Shown: piece after piece, positions 54,190-63,999 of the stretch
How the letters are laid out: the number at the start of each line of letters is the position of its first letter
Position numbering within the stretch: position 1 is the stretch's first letter
Assembly: GCA_911728435.2 (NCBI GenBank)
Contig: OU452217.1
Location: forward strand, 1,178,001 to 1,242,000
DNA from: Apoderus coryli
Lineage: Eukaryota; Arthropoda; Insecta; Coleoptera; Attelabidae
Length of the DNA stretch: 64,000 bases
Reading direction: 5' to 3'
Made by a program: the position numbers and the translations under genes
The notes under the pieces: generated by a model
The model's input: only the letters and a program-made list of their open reading frames with translations
The model's database searches: none
What the model was told of the DNA's origin: nothing

Positions 54190-57100
54190 ATAAAATTTAC
54201 TTTTAAATTCTAAGTGAGAAAACAGCTTTTTGGCAGCCATTTGAACGTTTAATATTAAATAACAAAATTTTAGTAACAAAACGCGCTAAATCGTTCTAAT
54301 TTGCTTTTTTGTGCTTAATCTAATTTCTTTTGATTAATAAAATTTACTTTTAAATTCTAAGTGAGAAAATCAGCTTTTTGGCAGCCATTTGAACGTTTAA
54401 TTCTAAATAACAAAATTTTAGTAACAACACGCGCTAAATCGTTCTAATTCACTTTTTTAGGCTTAATCTAGTTTCTTTTGACTAATAAAATTTACTTTTA
54501 AATTCTAAGTGAGAAAACCGCTTTTTGGAAGCCATTTGAACGTTTAATTCTAAATATCAAAATTTGACAAACAAAACGCTCTAGTTCGTTCTTAATTGCT
54601 TTTTTACGCTTAATCTAACTCATTTTAACTAAAAAAATTTACTTTTAAATTCTAAGTGAGAAAACAGCTTTTTGGGAGCCATTTGAACGTTTAATTCTAA
54701 ATTACAAAATTTGACTAACAAAACGCTCTATTTCGTTCTAAATTGCTTATTTACGCTTAATCTAACTCATTTTCACTAATAAAATTTACTTTTAAATTCT
54801 AAGTGAGAAAAGAGCTTTTTGGCAGCCATTTGAACGTTTATTCTAAATAACAAAATTTTACTTACAAAACGCTCTAATTCGTTCTAAATTGCTTATTTAC
54901 GCTTAATCTAACTTCTTTTCACTAATAAAATTTACTTTTAAATTCTAAGAGAGAAAACAGCTTTTTGGCAGCCATTTGAACGTTTAATTCTAAATAACAA
55001 AATTTTACTTACAAAACGCTCTAATTCGTTCTAAATTGCTTATTTACGCTTAATCTAACTTCTTTTCACTAATAAAATTTACTTTTAAATTCTAAGAGAG
55101 AAAACAGCTTTTTGGCAGCCATTTGAACGTTTATTCTAAATAACAAAATTTTACTTACAAAACGCTCTAATTCGTTCTAAATTGCTTATTTACGCTTAAT
55201 CTAACTTCTTTTCACTAATAAAATTTACTTTTAAATTCTAAGAGAGAAAACAGCTTTTTGGCAGCCATTTGAACGTTTAATTCTAAATAACAAAATTTTA
55301 GTAACAAAACGCGCTAAATCGTTCTAATTCGCTTTTTTAGGCTTAATCTAGTTTCTTTTGACTAATAAAATTTACTTTTAAATTCTAAGTGAGTAAACAG
55401 CTTTTTGGGAGCCATTTCAACTTTTAATTCTAAATAACAAAATTTGACTAACAAAACGCTCTAGTTCGTTCTAAATTGCTTATTTACGCTTAATCTAACT
55501 TATTTTCACTAATAACATTTACTTTTAAATTCTAAGTGAGAAAACAGCTTTTTGGCAGCCATTTGAACGTTTAATTGTAAATAACAGAATTTTAGTAACA
55601 AAACGCGCTAAATCGTTCTAATTTGCTTTTTTATGCTTAATCTAATTTCTTTTGACTAATAAAATTTACTTTTAAATTCTAAGTGGGAAAGAGCTTTTTG
55701 GGAGGCATTTGAACGTTTAATACTAAATAACAAAATTTGACTAACAAAACGCTCTAGTTCGTTCTAAATTACTTATTTACGCTTAATCTAACTTATTTTC
55801 ACTAATAAAATTTACTTTTAAATTCTAATTGAGAAAACAGCTTTTTCGCAGCCATTTGAACGTTTAATTCTAAATAACAAAATTTTAGTAACAAAACGTA
55901 CTAAATCGTTCTAATTTGCTTTTTTATGCTTAATCAAATTTCTTTTAACTAATAAAATTTACTTTTCAATTCTAAGTGAGATAACAGCTTTTTGGCAGCC
56001 ATTTGAACGTTTAATTCTAAATAACAAAATTTGACTAACAAAACGCTCTAGTTCGTTCTAAATTGCTTATTTACGCTTAATCTAACTTATTTTCACCAAT
56101 AAAATTTACTTTTAAATTCTAAGTGAGAAAACAGCTTTTTGGCAGCCATTTGAACGTTTAATTCTAAATAACAAAATATTAGTAACAAAACGCGCTAAAT
56201 CGTTCTAATTCGCTTTTTTAGGCTTAATCTAGTTTCTTTTGACTAATAAAATTTACTTTTAAATTCTAAGTGAGTAAACAGCTTTTTGGGAGCCATTTCA
56301 ACTTTTAATTCTAAATAACAAAATTTGACTAACAAAACGCTCTAGTTCGTTCTAAATTGCTTATTTACGCTTAATCTAACTTATTTTCACTAATAAAATT
56401 TACTTTTAAATTCTAAGTGAAAAAACAGCTTTTTGGGAGCCATTTCAACTTTTAATTCTAAATAACAAAATTTGACTAACAAAACGCTCTAGTTCGTTCT
56501 AAATTGCTTATTTACGCTTAATCTAACTTATTTTCACTAATAAAATTTACTTTTAAATTCTAAGTGAGAAAACAGCTTTTTGGCAGCCATTTGAACGTTT
56601 AATATTAAATAACAAAATTTTAGTAACAAAACGCGCTAAATCGTTCTAATTTGCTTTTTTGTGCTTAATCTAATTTCTTTTGATTAATAAAATTTACTTT
56701 TAAATTCTAAGTGAGAAAATCAGCTTTTTGGCAGCCATTTGAGCGTTTAATTCTAAATAACAAAATTTTAGTAACAACACGCGCTAAATCGTTCTAATTC
56801 ACTTTTTTAGGCTTAATCTAGTTTCTTTTGACTAATAAAATTTACTTTTAAATTCTAAGTGAGAAAACCGCTTTTTGGAAGCCATTTGAACGTTTAATTC
56901 TAAATATCAAAATTTGACAAACAAAACGCTCTAGTTCGTTCTTAATTGCTTTTTTACGCTTAATCTAACTCATTTTAACTAAAAAAATTTACTTTTAAAT
57001 TCTAAGTGAGAAAACAGCTTTTTGGGAGCCATTTGAACGTTTAATTCTAAATTACAAAATTTGACTAACAAAACGCTCTATTTCGTTCTAAATTGCTTAT

Positions 57101-58930
57101 TTACGCTTAATCTAACTCATTTTCACTAATAAAATTTACTTTTAAATTCTAAGTGAGAAAAGAGCTTTTTGGCAGCCATTTGAACGTTTATTCTAAATAA
57201 CAAAATTTTACTTACAAAACGCTCTAATTCGTTCTAAATTGCTTATTTACGCTTAATCTAACTTCTTTTCACTAATAACATTTACTTTTAAATTCTAAGT
57301 GAGAAAACAGCTTTTTGGCAGCCATTTGAACGTTTAATTCTAAATAACAAAATTTTACTTACAAAACGCTCTAATTCGTTCTAAATTGCTTATTTACGCT
57401 TAATCTAACTTCTTTTCACTAATAAAATTTACTTTTAAATTCTAAGAGAGAAAACAGCTTTTTGGCAGCCATTTGAACGTTTATTCTAAATAACAAAATT
57501 TTACTTACAAAACGCTCTAATTCGTTCTAAATTGCTTATTTACGCTTAATCTAACTTCTTTTCACTAATAAAATTTACTTTTAAATTCTAAGAGAGAAAA
57601 CAGCTTTTTGGCAGCCATTTGAACGTTTAATTCTAAATAACAAAATTTTAGTAACAAAACGCGCTAAATCATTCTAATTCGCTTTTTTAGGCTTAATCTA
57701 GTTTCTTTTGACTAATAAAATTTACTTTTAAATTCTAAGTGAGTAAACAGCTTTTTGGGAGCCATTTCAATTTTTAATTCTAAATAACAAAATTTGACTA
57801 ACAAAACGCTCTAGTTCGTTCTAAATTGCTTATTTACGCTTAATCTAACTTATTTTCACTAATAACATTTACTTTTAAATTCTAAGTGAGAAAACAGCTT
57901 TTTGGCAGCCATTTGAACGTTTAATTGTAAATAACAGAATTTTAGTAACAAAACGCGCTAAATCGTTCTAATTTGCTTTTTTATGCTTAATCTAATTTCT
58001 TTTGACTAATAAAATTTACTTTTAAATTCTAAGTGGGAAAGAGCTTTTTGGGAGGCATTTGAACGTTTAATACTAAATAACAAAATTTGACTAACAAAAC
58101 GCTGTAGTTCGTTCTAAATTACTTATTTACGCTTAATCTAACTTATTTTCACTAATAAAATTTACTTTTAAATTCTAATTGAGAAAACAGCTTTTTCGCA
58201 GCCATTTGAACGTTTAATTCTAAATAACAAAATTTTAGTAACAAAACGTACTAAATCGTTCTAATTTGCTTTTTTATGCTTAATCAAATTTCTTTTAACT
58301 AATAAAATTTACTTTTCAATTCTAAGTGAGATAACAGCTTTTTGGCAGCCATTTGAACGTTTAATTCTAAATAACAAAATTTGACTAACAAAACGCTCTA
58401 GTTCGTTCTAAATTGCTTATTTACGCTTAATCTAACTTATTTTCACCAATAAAATTTACTTTTAAATTCTAAGTGAGAAAACAGCTTTTTGGCAGCCATT
58501 TGAACGTTTAATTCTAAATAACAAAATATTAGTAACAAAACGCGCTAAATCGTTCTAATTCGCTTTTTTAGGCTTAATCTAGTTTCTTTTGACTAATAAA
58601 ATTTACTTTTAAATTCTAAGTGAGTAAACAGCTTTTTGGGAGCCATTTCAACTTTTAATTCTAAATAACAAAATTTGACTAACAAAACGCTCTAGTTCGT
58701 TCTAAATTGCTTATTTACGCTTAATCTAACTTATTTTCACTAATAAAATTTACTTTTAAATTCTAAGTGAAAAAACAGCTTTTTGGGAGCCATTTCAACT
58801 TTTAATTCTAAATAACAAAATTTGACTAACAAAACGCTCTAGTTCGTTCTAAATTGCTTATTTACGCTTAATCTAACTTATTTTCACTAATAACATTTAC
58901 TTTTAAATTCTAAGTGAGAAAACAGCTTTT
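54190..58930. repeat. Tandem duplication of a 16-monomer (2350 bp) unit
   Basis: About 54190-56580 and 56540-58930 match at an offset of 2350 bp. Anchors are GTTCGTTCTTAATTGC with CTCATTTTAACT (54541 and 56891 blocks), GTGGGAAAGAGC (55681 and 58031), ATTGAGAAAACAG with TTTTTCGCAGCC, and GTGAAAAAACAGC. The match ends where one copy reads TTAATATTAAAT and the other TTAATTGTAAAT (about 56600 and 58950). Confidence 0.85.
54836..55275. repeat. Three consecutive near-identical monomers (TTTTACTTAC variant)
   Basis: Monomers near 54840, 54985 and 55132 all carry AAAATTTTACTTACAAAACG and AACTTCTTTTCAC, followed by CTAAGAGAGAAAACAGC. A parallel run is present in the second unit near 57190-57610, so this one-monomer expansion came before the 2350-bp duplication. 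Confidence 0.75.
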
Positions 58931-61000
58931 TGGCAGCCATTTGAACGTTTAATTGTAAATAACAGAATTTTAGTAACAAAACGCGCTAAATCGTTCTAAT
59001 TTGCTTTTTTATGCTTAATCTAATTTCTTTTGACTAATAAAATTTACTTTTAAATTCTAAGTGAGAAAACAGCTTTTTGGGAGGCATTTGAACGTTTAAT
59101 TCAAATATCAAAATATTAGTAACAAAACGCGCTAAATCGTTCTAATTTGCTTTTTTATGCTTAATCTAATTTCTTTTGACTAATAAAATTTACTTTTAAA
59201 TTCTAAGTGGGAAAGAGCTTTTTGGGAGGCATTTGAACGTTTAATACTAAATAACAAAATTTGACTAACAAAACGCTCTAGTTCGTTCTAAATTACTTAT
59301 TTACGCTTAATCTAACTTATTTTCACTAATAAAATTTACTTTTAAATTCTAATTGAGAAAACAGCTTTTTCGCAGCCATTTGAACGTTTAATTCTAAATA
59401 ACAAAATTTTAGTAACAAAACGTACTAAATCGTTCTAATTTGCTTTTTTATGCTTAATCAAATGTCTTTTAACTAATAAAATTTACTTTTCAATTTTAAG
59501 TGAGATAACAGCTTTTTGGCAGCCATTTGAACGTTTAATTCTAAATAACAAAATTCGACTAACAAAACGCTCTAGTTCGTTCTAAATTACTTATTTACGC
59601 TTTATCTAACTTATTTTCACTAATAAAATTTACTTTTAAATTCGAATTGAGAAAACAGCTTTTTCGCAGCCATTTGAACGTTTAATTCTAAATAACAAAA
59701 TTTTAGTAACAAAACGTACTAAATCGTTCTAATTTGCTTTTTTATGCTTAATCAAATTTCTTTTAACTAATAAAATTTACTTTTCAATTCTAAGTGAGAA
59801 AACAGCTTTTTGGCAGGCATTTGAACGTTTAATTCTAAATAACAAAATTTTAGTAACAAAACGCGCTAAATCGTTTTAATTTGCTTTTTTGTGCTTAATC
59901 TAATTTTATCTAATTTTATTAGTCAAATAAAATTTACTATTAAATTCTAAGTGAGAAAACAGTTTTTGGCAGCCATTTGAACGTTTAATTGTAAATAACA
60001 GAATTTTAGTAACAAAACGCGCTAAATCGTTCTAATTTGCTTTTTTATGCTTAATCTAATTTCTTTTGACTAATAAAATTTACTTTTAAATTCTAAGTGA
60101 GAAAACAGCTTTTTGGGAGGCATTTGAACGTTTAATTCAAATATCAAAATATTAGTAACAAAACGCGCTAAATCGTTCTAATTTGCTTTTTTATGCTTAA
60201 TCTAATTTCTTTTGACTAATAAAATTTACTTTTAAATTCTAAGTGGGAAAGAGCTTTTTGGGAGGCATTTGAACGTTTAATACTAAATAACAAAATTTGA
60301 CTAACAAAACGCTCTAGTTCGTTCTAAATTACTTATTTACGCTTAATCTAACTTATTTTCACTAATAAAATTTACTTTTAAATTCTAATTGAGAAAACAG
60401 CTTTTTCGCAGCCATTTGAACGTTTAATTCTAAATAACAAAATTTAAGTAACAAAACGTACTAAATCGTTCTAATTTGCTTTTTTATGCTTAATCAAATG
60501 TCTTTTAACTAATAAAATTTACTTTTCAAATCTAAGTGAGATAACAGCTTTTTGGCAGCCATTTGAACGTTTAATTCTAAATAACAAAATTCGACTAACA
60601 AAACGCTCTAGTTCGTTCTAAATTACTTATTTACGCTTTATCTAACTTATTTTCACTAATAAAATTTACTTTTAAATTCTAATTGAGAAAACAGCTTTTT
60701 CGCAGCCATTTGAACGTTTAATTCTAAATAACAAAATTTTAGTAACAAAACGTACTAAATCGTTCTAATTTGCTTTTTTATGCTTAATCAAATTTCTTTT
60801 AACTAATAAAATTTACTTTTCAATTCTAAGTGAGAAAACAGCTTTTTGGCAGGCATTTGAACGTTTAATTCTAAATAACAAAATTTTAGTAACAAAACGC
60901 GCTAAATCGTTTTAATTTGCTTTTTTGTGCTTAATCTAATTTTATCTAATTTTATTAGTCAAATAAAATTTACTATTAAATTCTAAGTGAGAAAACAGCT
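58925..61000. repeat. Tandem duplication of a 7-monomer (1036 bp) unit
   Basis: Units at about 58925-59960 and 59961-60996 share TTGTAAATAACAGAATTTTAG (58955 and 59991), TTTAATTCAAATATC (59101 and 60137) and an irregular monomer with TCTAATTTTATCTAATTTTA followed by TTAGTCAAATAAAATTTAC (about 59897 and 60933). This is the last clear duplication before the retrotransposon. Confidence 0.85.
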
Positions 61001-61613
61001 TTTTGGCAGCCATTTGAACGTTTAATTCTAAATAACAAAATTTTAGTAACAAAACGCACTAAATCGTTCTAATTTGCTTTTTTATGCTTAATCAAATTTC
61101 TTTTAACTAATAAAATTTACTTTTAAATTCTAAGTGAGAAAACAGCTTTTTGGGAGGCATTTGAACGTTTAATTCTAAATAACAAAATATTAGTAACAAA
61201 ACGCGCTAAATCGTTCTAATTCGCTTTTTTATGCTTAATCTAATTTCTGTTGACTAATAAAATTTACTTTTAAATTCTAAGTGAGAAAACAGCTTTTTGG
61301 AAGCCATTTGAACGTTTAATTCTAAATATCAAAATTTGACAAACAAAACGCGCTAAATCGTTCTAATTTGCTTATTTACGCTTAATCTAACTCATTTTCA
61401 CTAATAAAATTTACTTTTAAATTCTAAGTGAGAAAACAGCTTTTTCGCAGCCATTTGAACGTTTAATTCTAAATAACAAAATTTTAGTAACAAAACGCAC
61501 TAAATCGTTCTAATTTGCTTTTTTATGCTTAATCTAATTTCTTTTGACTAATAAAATTTACTTTTAAATTCTAAGTGAGAAAACAGCTTTTTGGGAGGCA
61601 TTTGAACGTTTAA

Positions 61614-61760
61614 TACTAAATAACAAAATTTGACTAACAAAACGCTCTAGTTCGTTCTAAATTGCTTATTTACGCTTAATCTAACTTATTTTCACTAATA
61701 AAATTTACTTTTAAATTCTAAGTGAGAAAACAGCTTTTTCGCAGCCATTTGAACGTTTAA
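61614..61760. repeat. Representative C-type satellite monomer (TTTGACTAAC variant)
   Basis: This 147-bp copy has AATTTGACTAACAAAACGC in place of AATTTTAGTAACAAAACGC, CTCTAGTTCG in place of GCGCTAATTCG, and begins TACTAAATAAC. The rest is A-like (TTATTTACGC, AACTTATTTTCACT). Variants with GACCAAC and GACAAAC belong to the same group. C-type copies are absent before about 33050 and frequent after 50580, where they usually alternate with B-like copies. Confidence 0.88.
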
Positions 61761-61790
61761 TTCTAAATAACAAAATTTTAGTAACAAAAC
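61761..61790. repeat. Truncated satellite monomer at the insertion point
   Basis: Only the first 30 bases of a monomer remain, ending GTAACAAAAC. The next bases would normally be GCGCTA or GCTCTA but are TGTTAG, the edge of the LTR. The rest of this monomer is expected on the far side of the element, beyond the window. Confidence 0.9.
61786..61790. other. Candidate target-site duplication (one side)
   Basis: Copia-family integrases normally duplicate about 5 bp of target. The five satellite bases next to the LTR are AAAAC. The partner copy would lie outside the window, so this is an inference from position only. Confidence 0.45.
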
Positions 61791-61934
61791 TGTTAGCAGA
61801 GCGTGGTTGAACAACCTTATGAAGTAAAATAATATATTAACTTTTAACAACTCTTATACGTTTTATTTATATTCTGACAACTATCACTATTTATTTACTA
61901 TATACAATATGATGCAATATAACAACTTCCAACA
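61791..61934 (-). repeat. 3' long terminal repeat (144 bp)
   Basis: In element orientation the segment starts TGTTGGAAG (at 61934) and ends CTAACA (at 61791), giving the canonical TG...CA ends and a short imperfect terminal inverted repeat (TGTT...AACA, with one mismatch inside six bases). The left edge coincides with the exact loss of satellite sequence, and the right edge abuts the polypurine tract. At 144 bp it is short compared with the 276-bp LTR of Drosophila copia. The 5' LTR is not in the window, so identity between the LTRs, and hence age, cannot be judged. Confidence 0.9.
61862..61871 (-). promoter_or_regulatory. Overlapping TATA-like and polyadenylation-like motifs in the LTR
   Basis: On the minus strand the sequence reads TATAAATA (61864-61871) running into AATAAA (61862-61867). 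Another AATAAA lies at 61890-61895. LTRs carry both promoter and 3'-end signals, so either role is possible. AT-rich sequence makes such matches common, so this is suggestive only. Confidence 0.4.
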
Positions 61935-61944
61935 CCCCCACTTG
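61935..61944 (-). promoter_or_regulatory. Polypurine tract for plus-strand DNA priming
   Basis: On the element strand the ten bases between the stop codon and the LTR read CAAGTGGGGG, directly followed by TGTTGG. A G-rich purine run ending exactly at the 3' LTR is the expected second-strand primer of LTR retrotransposons. The stop codon is only ten bases from the LTR, so there is almost no 3' untranslated spacer. Confidence 0.8.
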
Positions 61945-63999
61945 TTATGTTGCTGCAAGACCCATCTTTCTACAGATTTCTTTTAGTTTTTCGTTAGATA
62001 TCCCTTTTGTGAGTGCATCTGCTACCATATCTTTTGTAGAAATACTCTGAACTTGAATTTCACCACGGTTTTGCATCTCCCGTACAAAATGGTGTTTTAT
62101 ATCGATGTGCTTGCTTCTTGGTCTGTATCCTGCATTTTTACTTAAATCAATCGCTCCTTTATTATCGCAGTATATTTTTATGAAATTCAAACTATCTGGT
62201 ATGATTTCATTAATAAGATTCTTTAAAAATATAGCTTCCTGTGTAGCGAAACTTAAAGCCATATATTCGGCTTCTGTCGTTGATAGTGCGACTGTAGTTT
62301 GTTTCTTTGACGCCCAACTGACGGCACCTCCACCAAGCAGGAAAACATATGCCGCTGTAGACTTCCTATCATCTTGATCACCGGCCCAATCAGAGTCACA
62401 ATAACCACAAATATCTTCTAAACATTGATTAAATTGTAACTTGAAATTTACGGTGTTTTTTAAATAACGGAAGATTCGTTTGACTGCTGCCCAATGAACT
62501 TTGCCAGGATTTTGATTGAATCGTGAAAGCACCCCCACTGAATAAGCTATGTCTGGGCGAGTACATTGTGCTGCGTACATAATGCATCCGATTGCCTCTT
62601 GATAGGGAAACTTTGACATTTCTTTCTTTTCAGCATTTGTCTTAGGTTGTCCATCTTTGGTAAATGCTTGGTTTATATCCAAAGGAGTGGATATTCCATT
62701 ACAATTTGACATGTTGAAACGGGTAAGAATATCCGTAATATATTTTTCTTGGTCAAGAGTAATGGTCTTTTTTCTTCTATCTCGAGTGATTCTCATACCA
62801 AGGCAATAATGTGCTTCTCCAAAATCTTTCATCTTAAAACGTTTCATTAACATCATTTTAAGATTATTTTTTTCATATATATCATTTGAAAATATTAAAA
62901 TGTCATCTACGTATATTGCTAAAACTATATCTTTACCATTTTTTCTTCTAGAATAAACACATGGGTCGTACATTGATTGCTTAAAACCTAGTTCTTTTAT
63001 GGCTGAGTCCAGTTCTTTGTTCCACATCCGACTTGACTGCTTTAGGCCATAAAGAGTTTTTAATAATCTACAAATTCTTCCATCAGGTAGTTCCATATAT
63101 ATTTCTTCATCAAGCTTTGGGTGTAGAAAAGCGGTGACAACGTCCATCTGATCGATTTCCCAATCGTATTTGGCGGCTAGTGCGAGAAGAAGTCTGATGG
63201 AACTGTACCTAATTACCGGAGAATATGTTTCTTCGTAATCAATGCCTGAAACTTGTGAATAACCTTTTGCTACCAATCGTGCTTTATAGCGATCTATTTC
63301 ACCAGTTTTTGTAAATTTGGTTTTAAAAGTCCATTTACTTTTTACAGGTTTCTTGCCGGAAGGAAGTTCACAGATTTCCCAAGTGTTATTCCTTTTATGT
63401 GCTTCCATTTCCTCGTTCATTGCTTTATGCCATTCACTTGCATTTGTCCCCAATAAAGCTTCATCCATCGTATTTGGATCGAGCGAGAATGATTCGAACG
63501 CAGCTTGACATATAAAATCTGAGTTAAAAATATTTTTGTTTGGCACATGAACACGATTTGATTTTCTGATCTGGTTTTCTTGATTTTCATCTCTTTCGTT
63601 TTCTTTTAAAATATCCTCAACTTCGCCTAATTCGTTCGATGTTTCTTCAAAAACTTCTTCCACAGGTTCAATAATTATTTTTTTTGTTTCAAATTCTGTA
63701 GGCAATTCCTCCCCCACTTCAACAACAGTTTCTGTGATTTCTAACTGCTGTTGATGGTCATTGCACTGATTTTCAGACATTGGAACCGGAAATATATTAT
63801 TGTAATATTCTTCATTAGTATTTTTATTTAATGATTGGTTTTCGAAGAATTCAGCATCACGTGATATCAGAATTTTGCGTGTAATTGGATGTATAAAACG
63901 AAATCCTTTTGTATGTTCTGTATAACCGACAAATATATATTCCTCAGCTTTTCTATCTAATTTTCTTCTTTTTTCTTTGGGAATGTGTACCAAGGCTTT
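61945..63999 (-). CDS. Copia-type Pol polyprotein, C-terminal 684 residues (integrase end, RT, RNase H)
   Basis: The frame ends at TAA (61945-61947) and is open to the right edge; codon 63991-63993 is TTG (Leu) inside the gene, not a start, and two more codons (Ala, Lys) precede it. Numbering from that Leu: residues 1-50 are the SH3-like end of integrase (VHIPKEKRRKLD, FVGY, SRDAEFFE). Residues about 80-145 are an acidic Glu-rich linker. Residues about 200-440 are the RVT_2 reverse transcriptase, with catalytic Asp284 (QMDVVTAFL) and Asp363-Asp364 (YVDD), plus LYGLKQSSRMW. Residues about 525-640 are RNase H with Asp533, Glu574, Asp610 and Asp631 (CDSDWAGD, TEAEY, YCDN, SKHIDIKHH). No stop or frameshift interrupts 2 kb and all expected visible catalytic residues are present, so the element may be active or recently so. 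In this family the polyprotein is cleaved by its own protease and reverse transcription occurs in virus-like particles. The assignment to copia is firm; the host lineage is not. Confidence 0.96.
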   Translation of the reverse strand, partial: KALVHIPKEKRRKLDRKAEEYIFVGYTEHTKGFRFIHPITRKILISRDAEFFENQSLNKNTNEEYYNNIFPVPMSENQCNDHQQQLEITETVVEVGEELPTEFETKKIIIEPVEEVFEETSNELGEVEDILKENERDENQENQIRKSNRVHVPNKNIFNSDFICQAAFESFSLDPNTMDEALLGTNASEWHKAMNEEMEAHKRNNTWEICELPSGKKPVKSKWTFKTKFTKTGEIDRYKARLVAKGYSQVSGIDYEETYSPVIRYSSIRLLLALAAKYDWEIDQMDVVTAFLHPKLDEEIYMELPDGRICRLLKTLYGLKQSSRMWNKELDSAIKELGFKQSMYDPCVYSRRKNGKDIVLAIYVDDILIFSNDIYEKNNLKMMLMKRFKMKDFGEAHYCLGMRITRDRRKKTITLDQEKYITDILTRFNMSNCNGISTPLDINQAFTKDGQPKTNAEKKEMSKFPYQEAIGCIMYAAQCTRPDIAYSVGVLSRFNQNPGKVHWAAVKRIFRYLKNTVNFKLQFNQCLEDICGYCDSDWAGDQDDRKSTAAYVFLLGGGAVSWASKKQTTVALSTTEAEYMALSFATQEAIFLKNLINEIIPDSLNFIKIYCDNKGAIDLSKNAGYRPRSKHIDIKHHFVREMQNRGEIQVQSISTKDMVADALTKGISNEKLKEICRKMGLAAT

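Larger units (their letters stand above)
1..61790. repeat. Satellite DNA array, 147-148 bp monomer, about 418 head-to-tail copies
   Basis: The phrase TTCTAAATAACAAAATTTTAG returns at 1, 149, 296, 444, 591, 738 and 886 and so on to 61761, giving a period of 147 or 148 bp. The one-base difference comes mostly from GAACGTTTAA versus GAAAAGTTTAA or GAAACGTTTAA at the monomer end. All copies read in the same direction and no inverted copy or foreign insertion was seen before 61790. Stops such as TAA in TTCTAAAT and CTTAATCTAA occur in every monomer, and no long reading frame spans the array. Composition is very AT-rich. The array is open at the left edge and is interrupted, not ended, by a retrotransposon at the right. 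Satellites of this size are typical of centromeric or pericentromeric heterochromatin, but location cannot be read from sequence alone. Confidence 0.98.

Noticed and set aside
33540..61240. TTAGG-like telomeric sequence in TTTTTTAGGCTTAATC monomers
   Set aside because: Only one TTAGG occurs per affected monomer and never in tandem, so it is a satellite point variant, not telomeric repeat.
1..61790. CRISPR array
   Set aside because: Repeats are 147-148 bp and abut directly, with no unique spacers between short identical repeats. The associated element is eukaryotic.
1..61790. Protein-coding tandem repeat (147 is a multiple of three)
   Set aside because: Every monomer brings stop codons such as TAA in TTCTAAAT and CTTAATCTAA, many monomers are 148 bp and shift the frame, and no long frame was seen on either strand.
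1..61790. Rho-independent terminators or bacterial promoters from the T-runs and TATAAT-like strings
   Set aside because: Such strings are unavoidable in DNA of this composition, repeat with the monomer, and have no genes beside them. The context is eukaryotic.
61791..61944. tRNA, rRNA or other small RNA gene between the array and the polyprotein
   Set aside because: The whole interval is accounted for by the LTR and the polypurine tract, and no cloverleaf or rRNA-like sequence was seen.
62105..62377. Plus-strand open frame of 90 codons
   Set aside because: It lies wholly antisense to the RNase H region of the copia polyprotein, has no recognisable domain, and is explained as a shadow of the real frame.
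63317..63508. Plus-strand open frame of 63 codons
   Set aside because: It is antisense to the start of the reverse transcriptase domain and shows no independent support.
63991..63993. Possible start codon of the Pol frame
   Set aside because: The codon is TTG and aligns with an internal Leu of the integrase end (ALVHIPKEKRRKLD). The frame stays open to the window edge, so the gene is cut by the window and does not start here.
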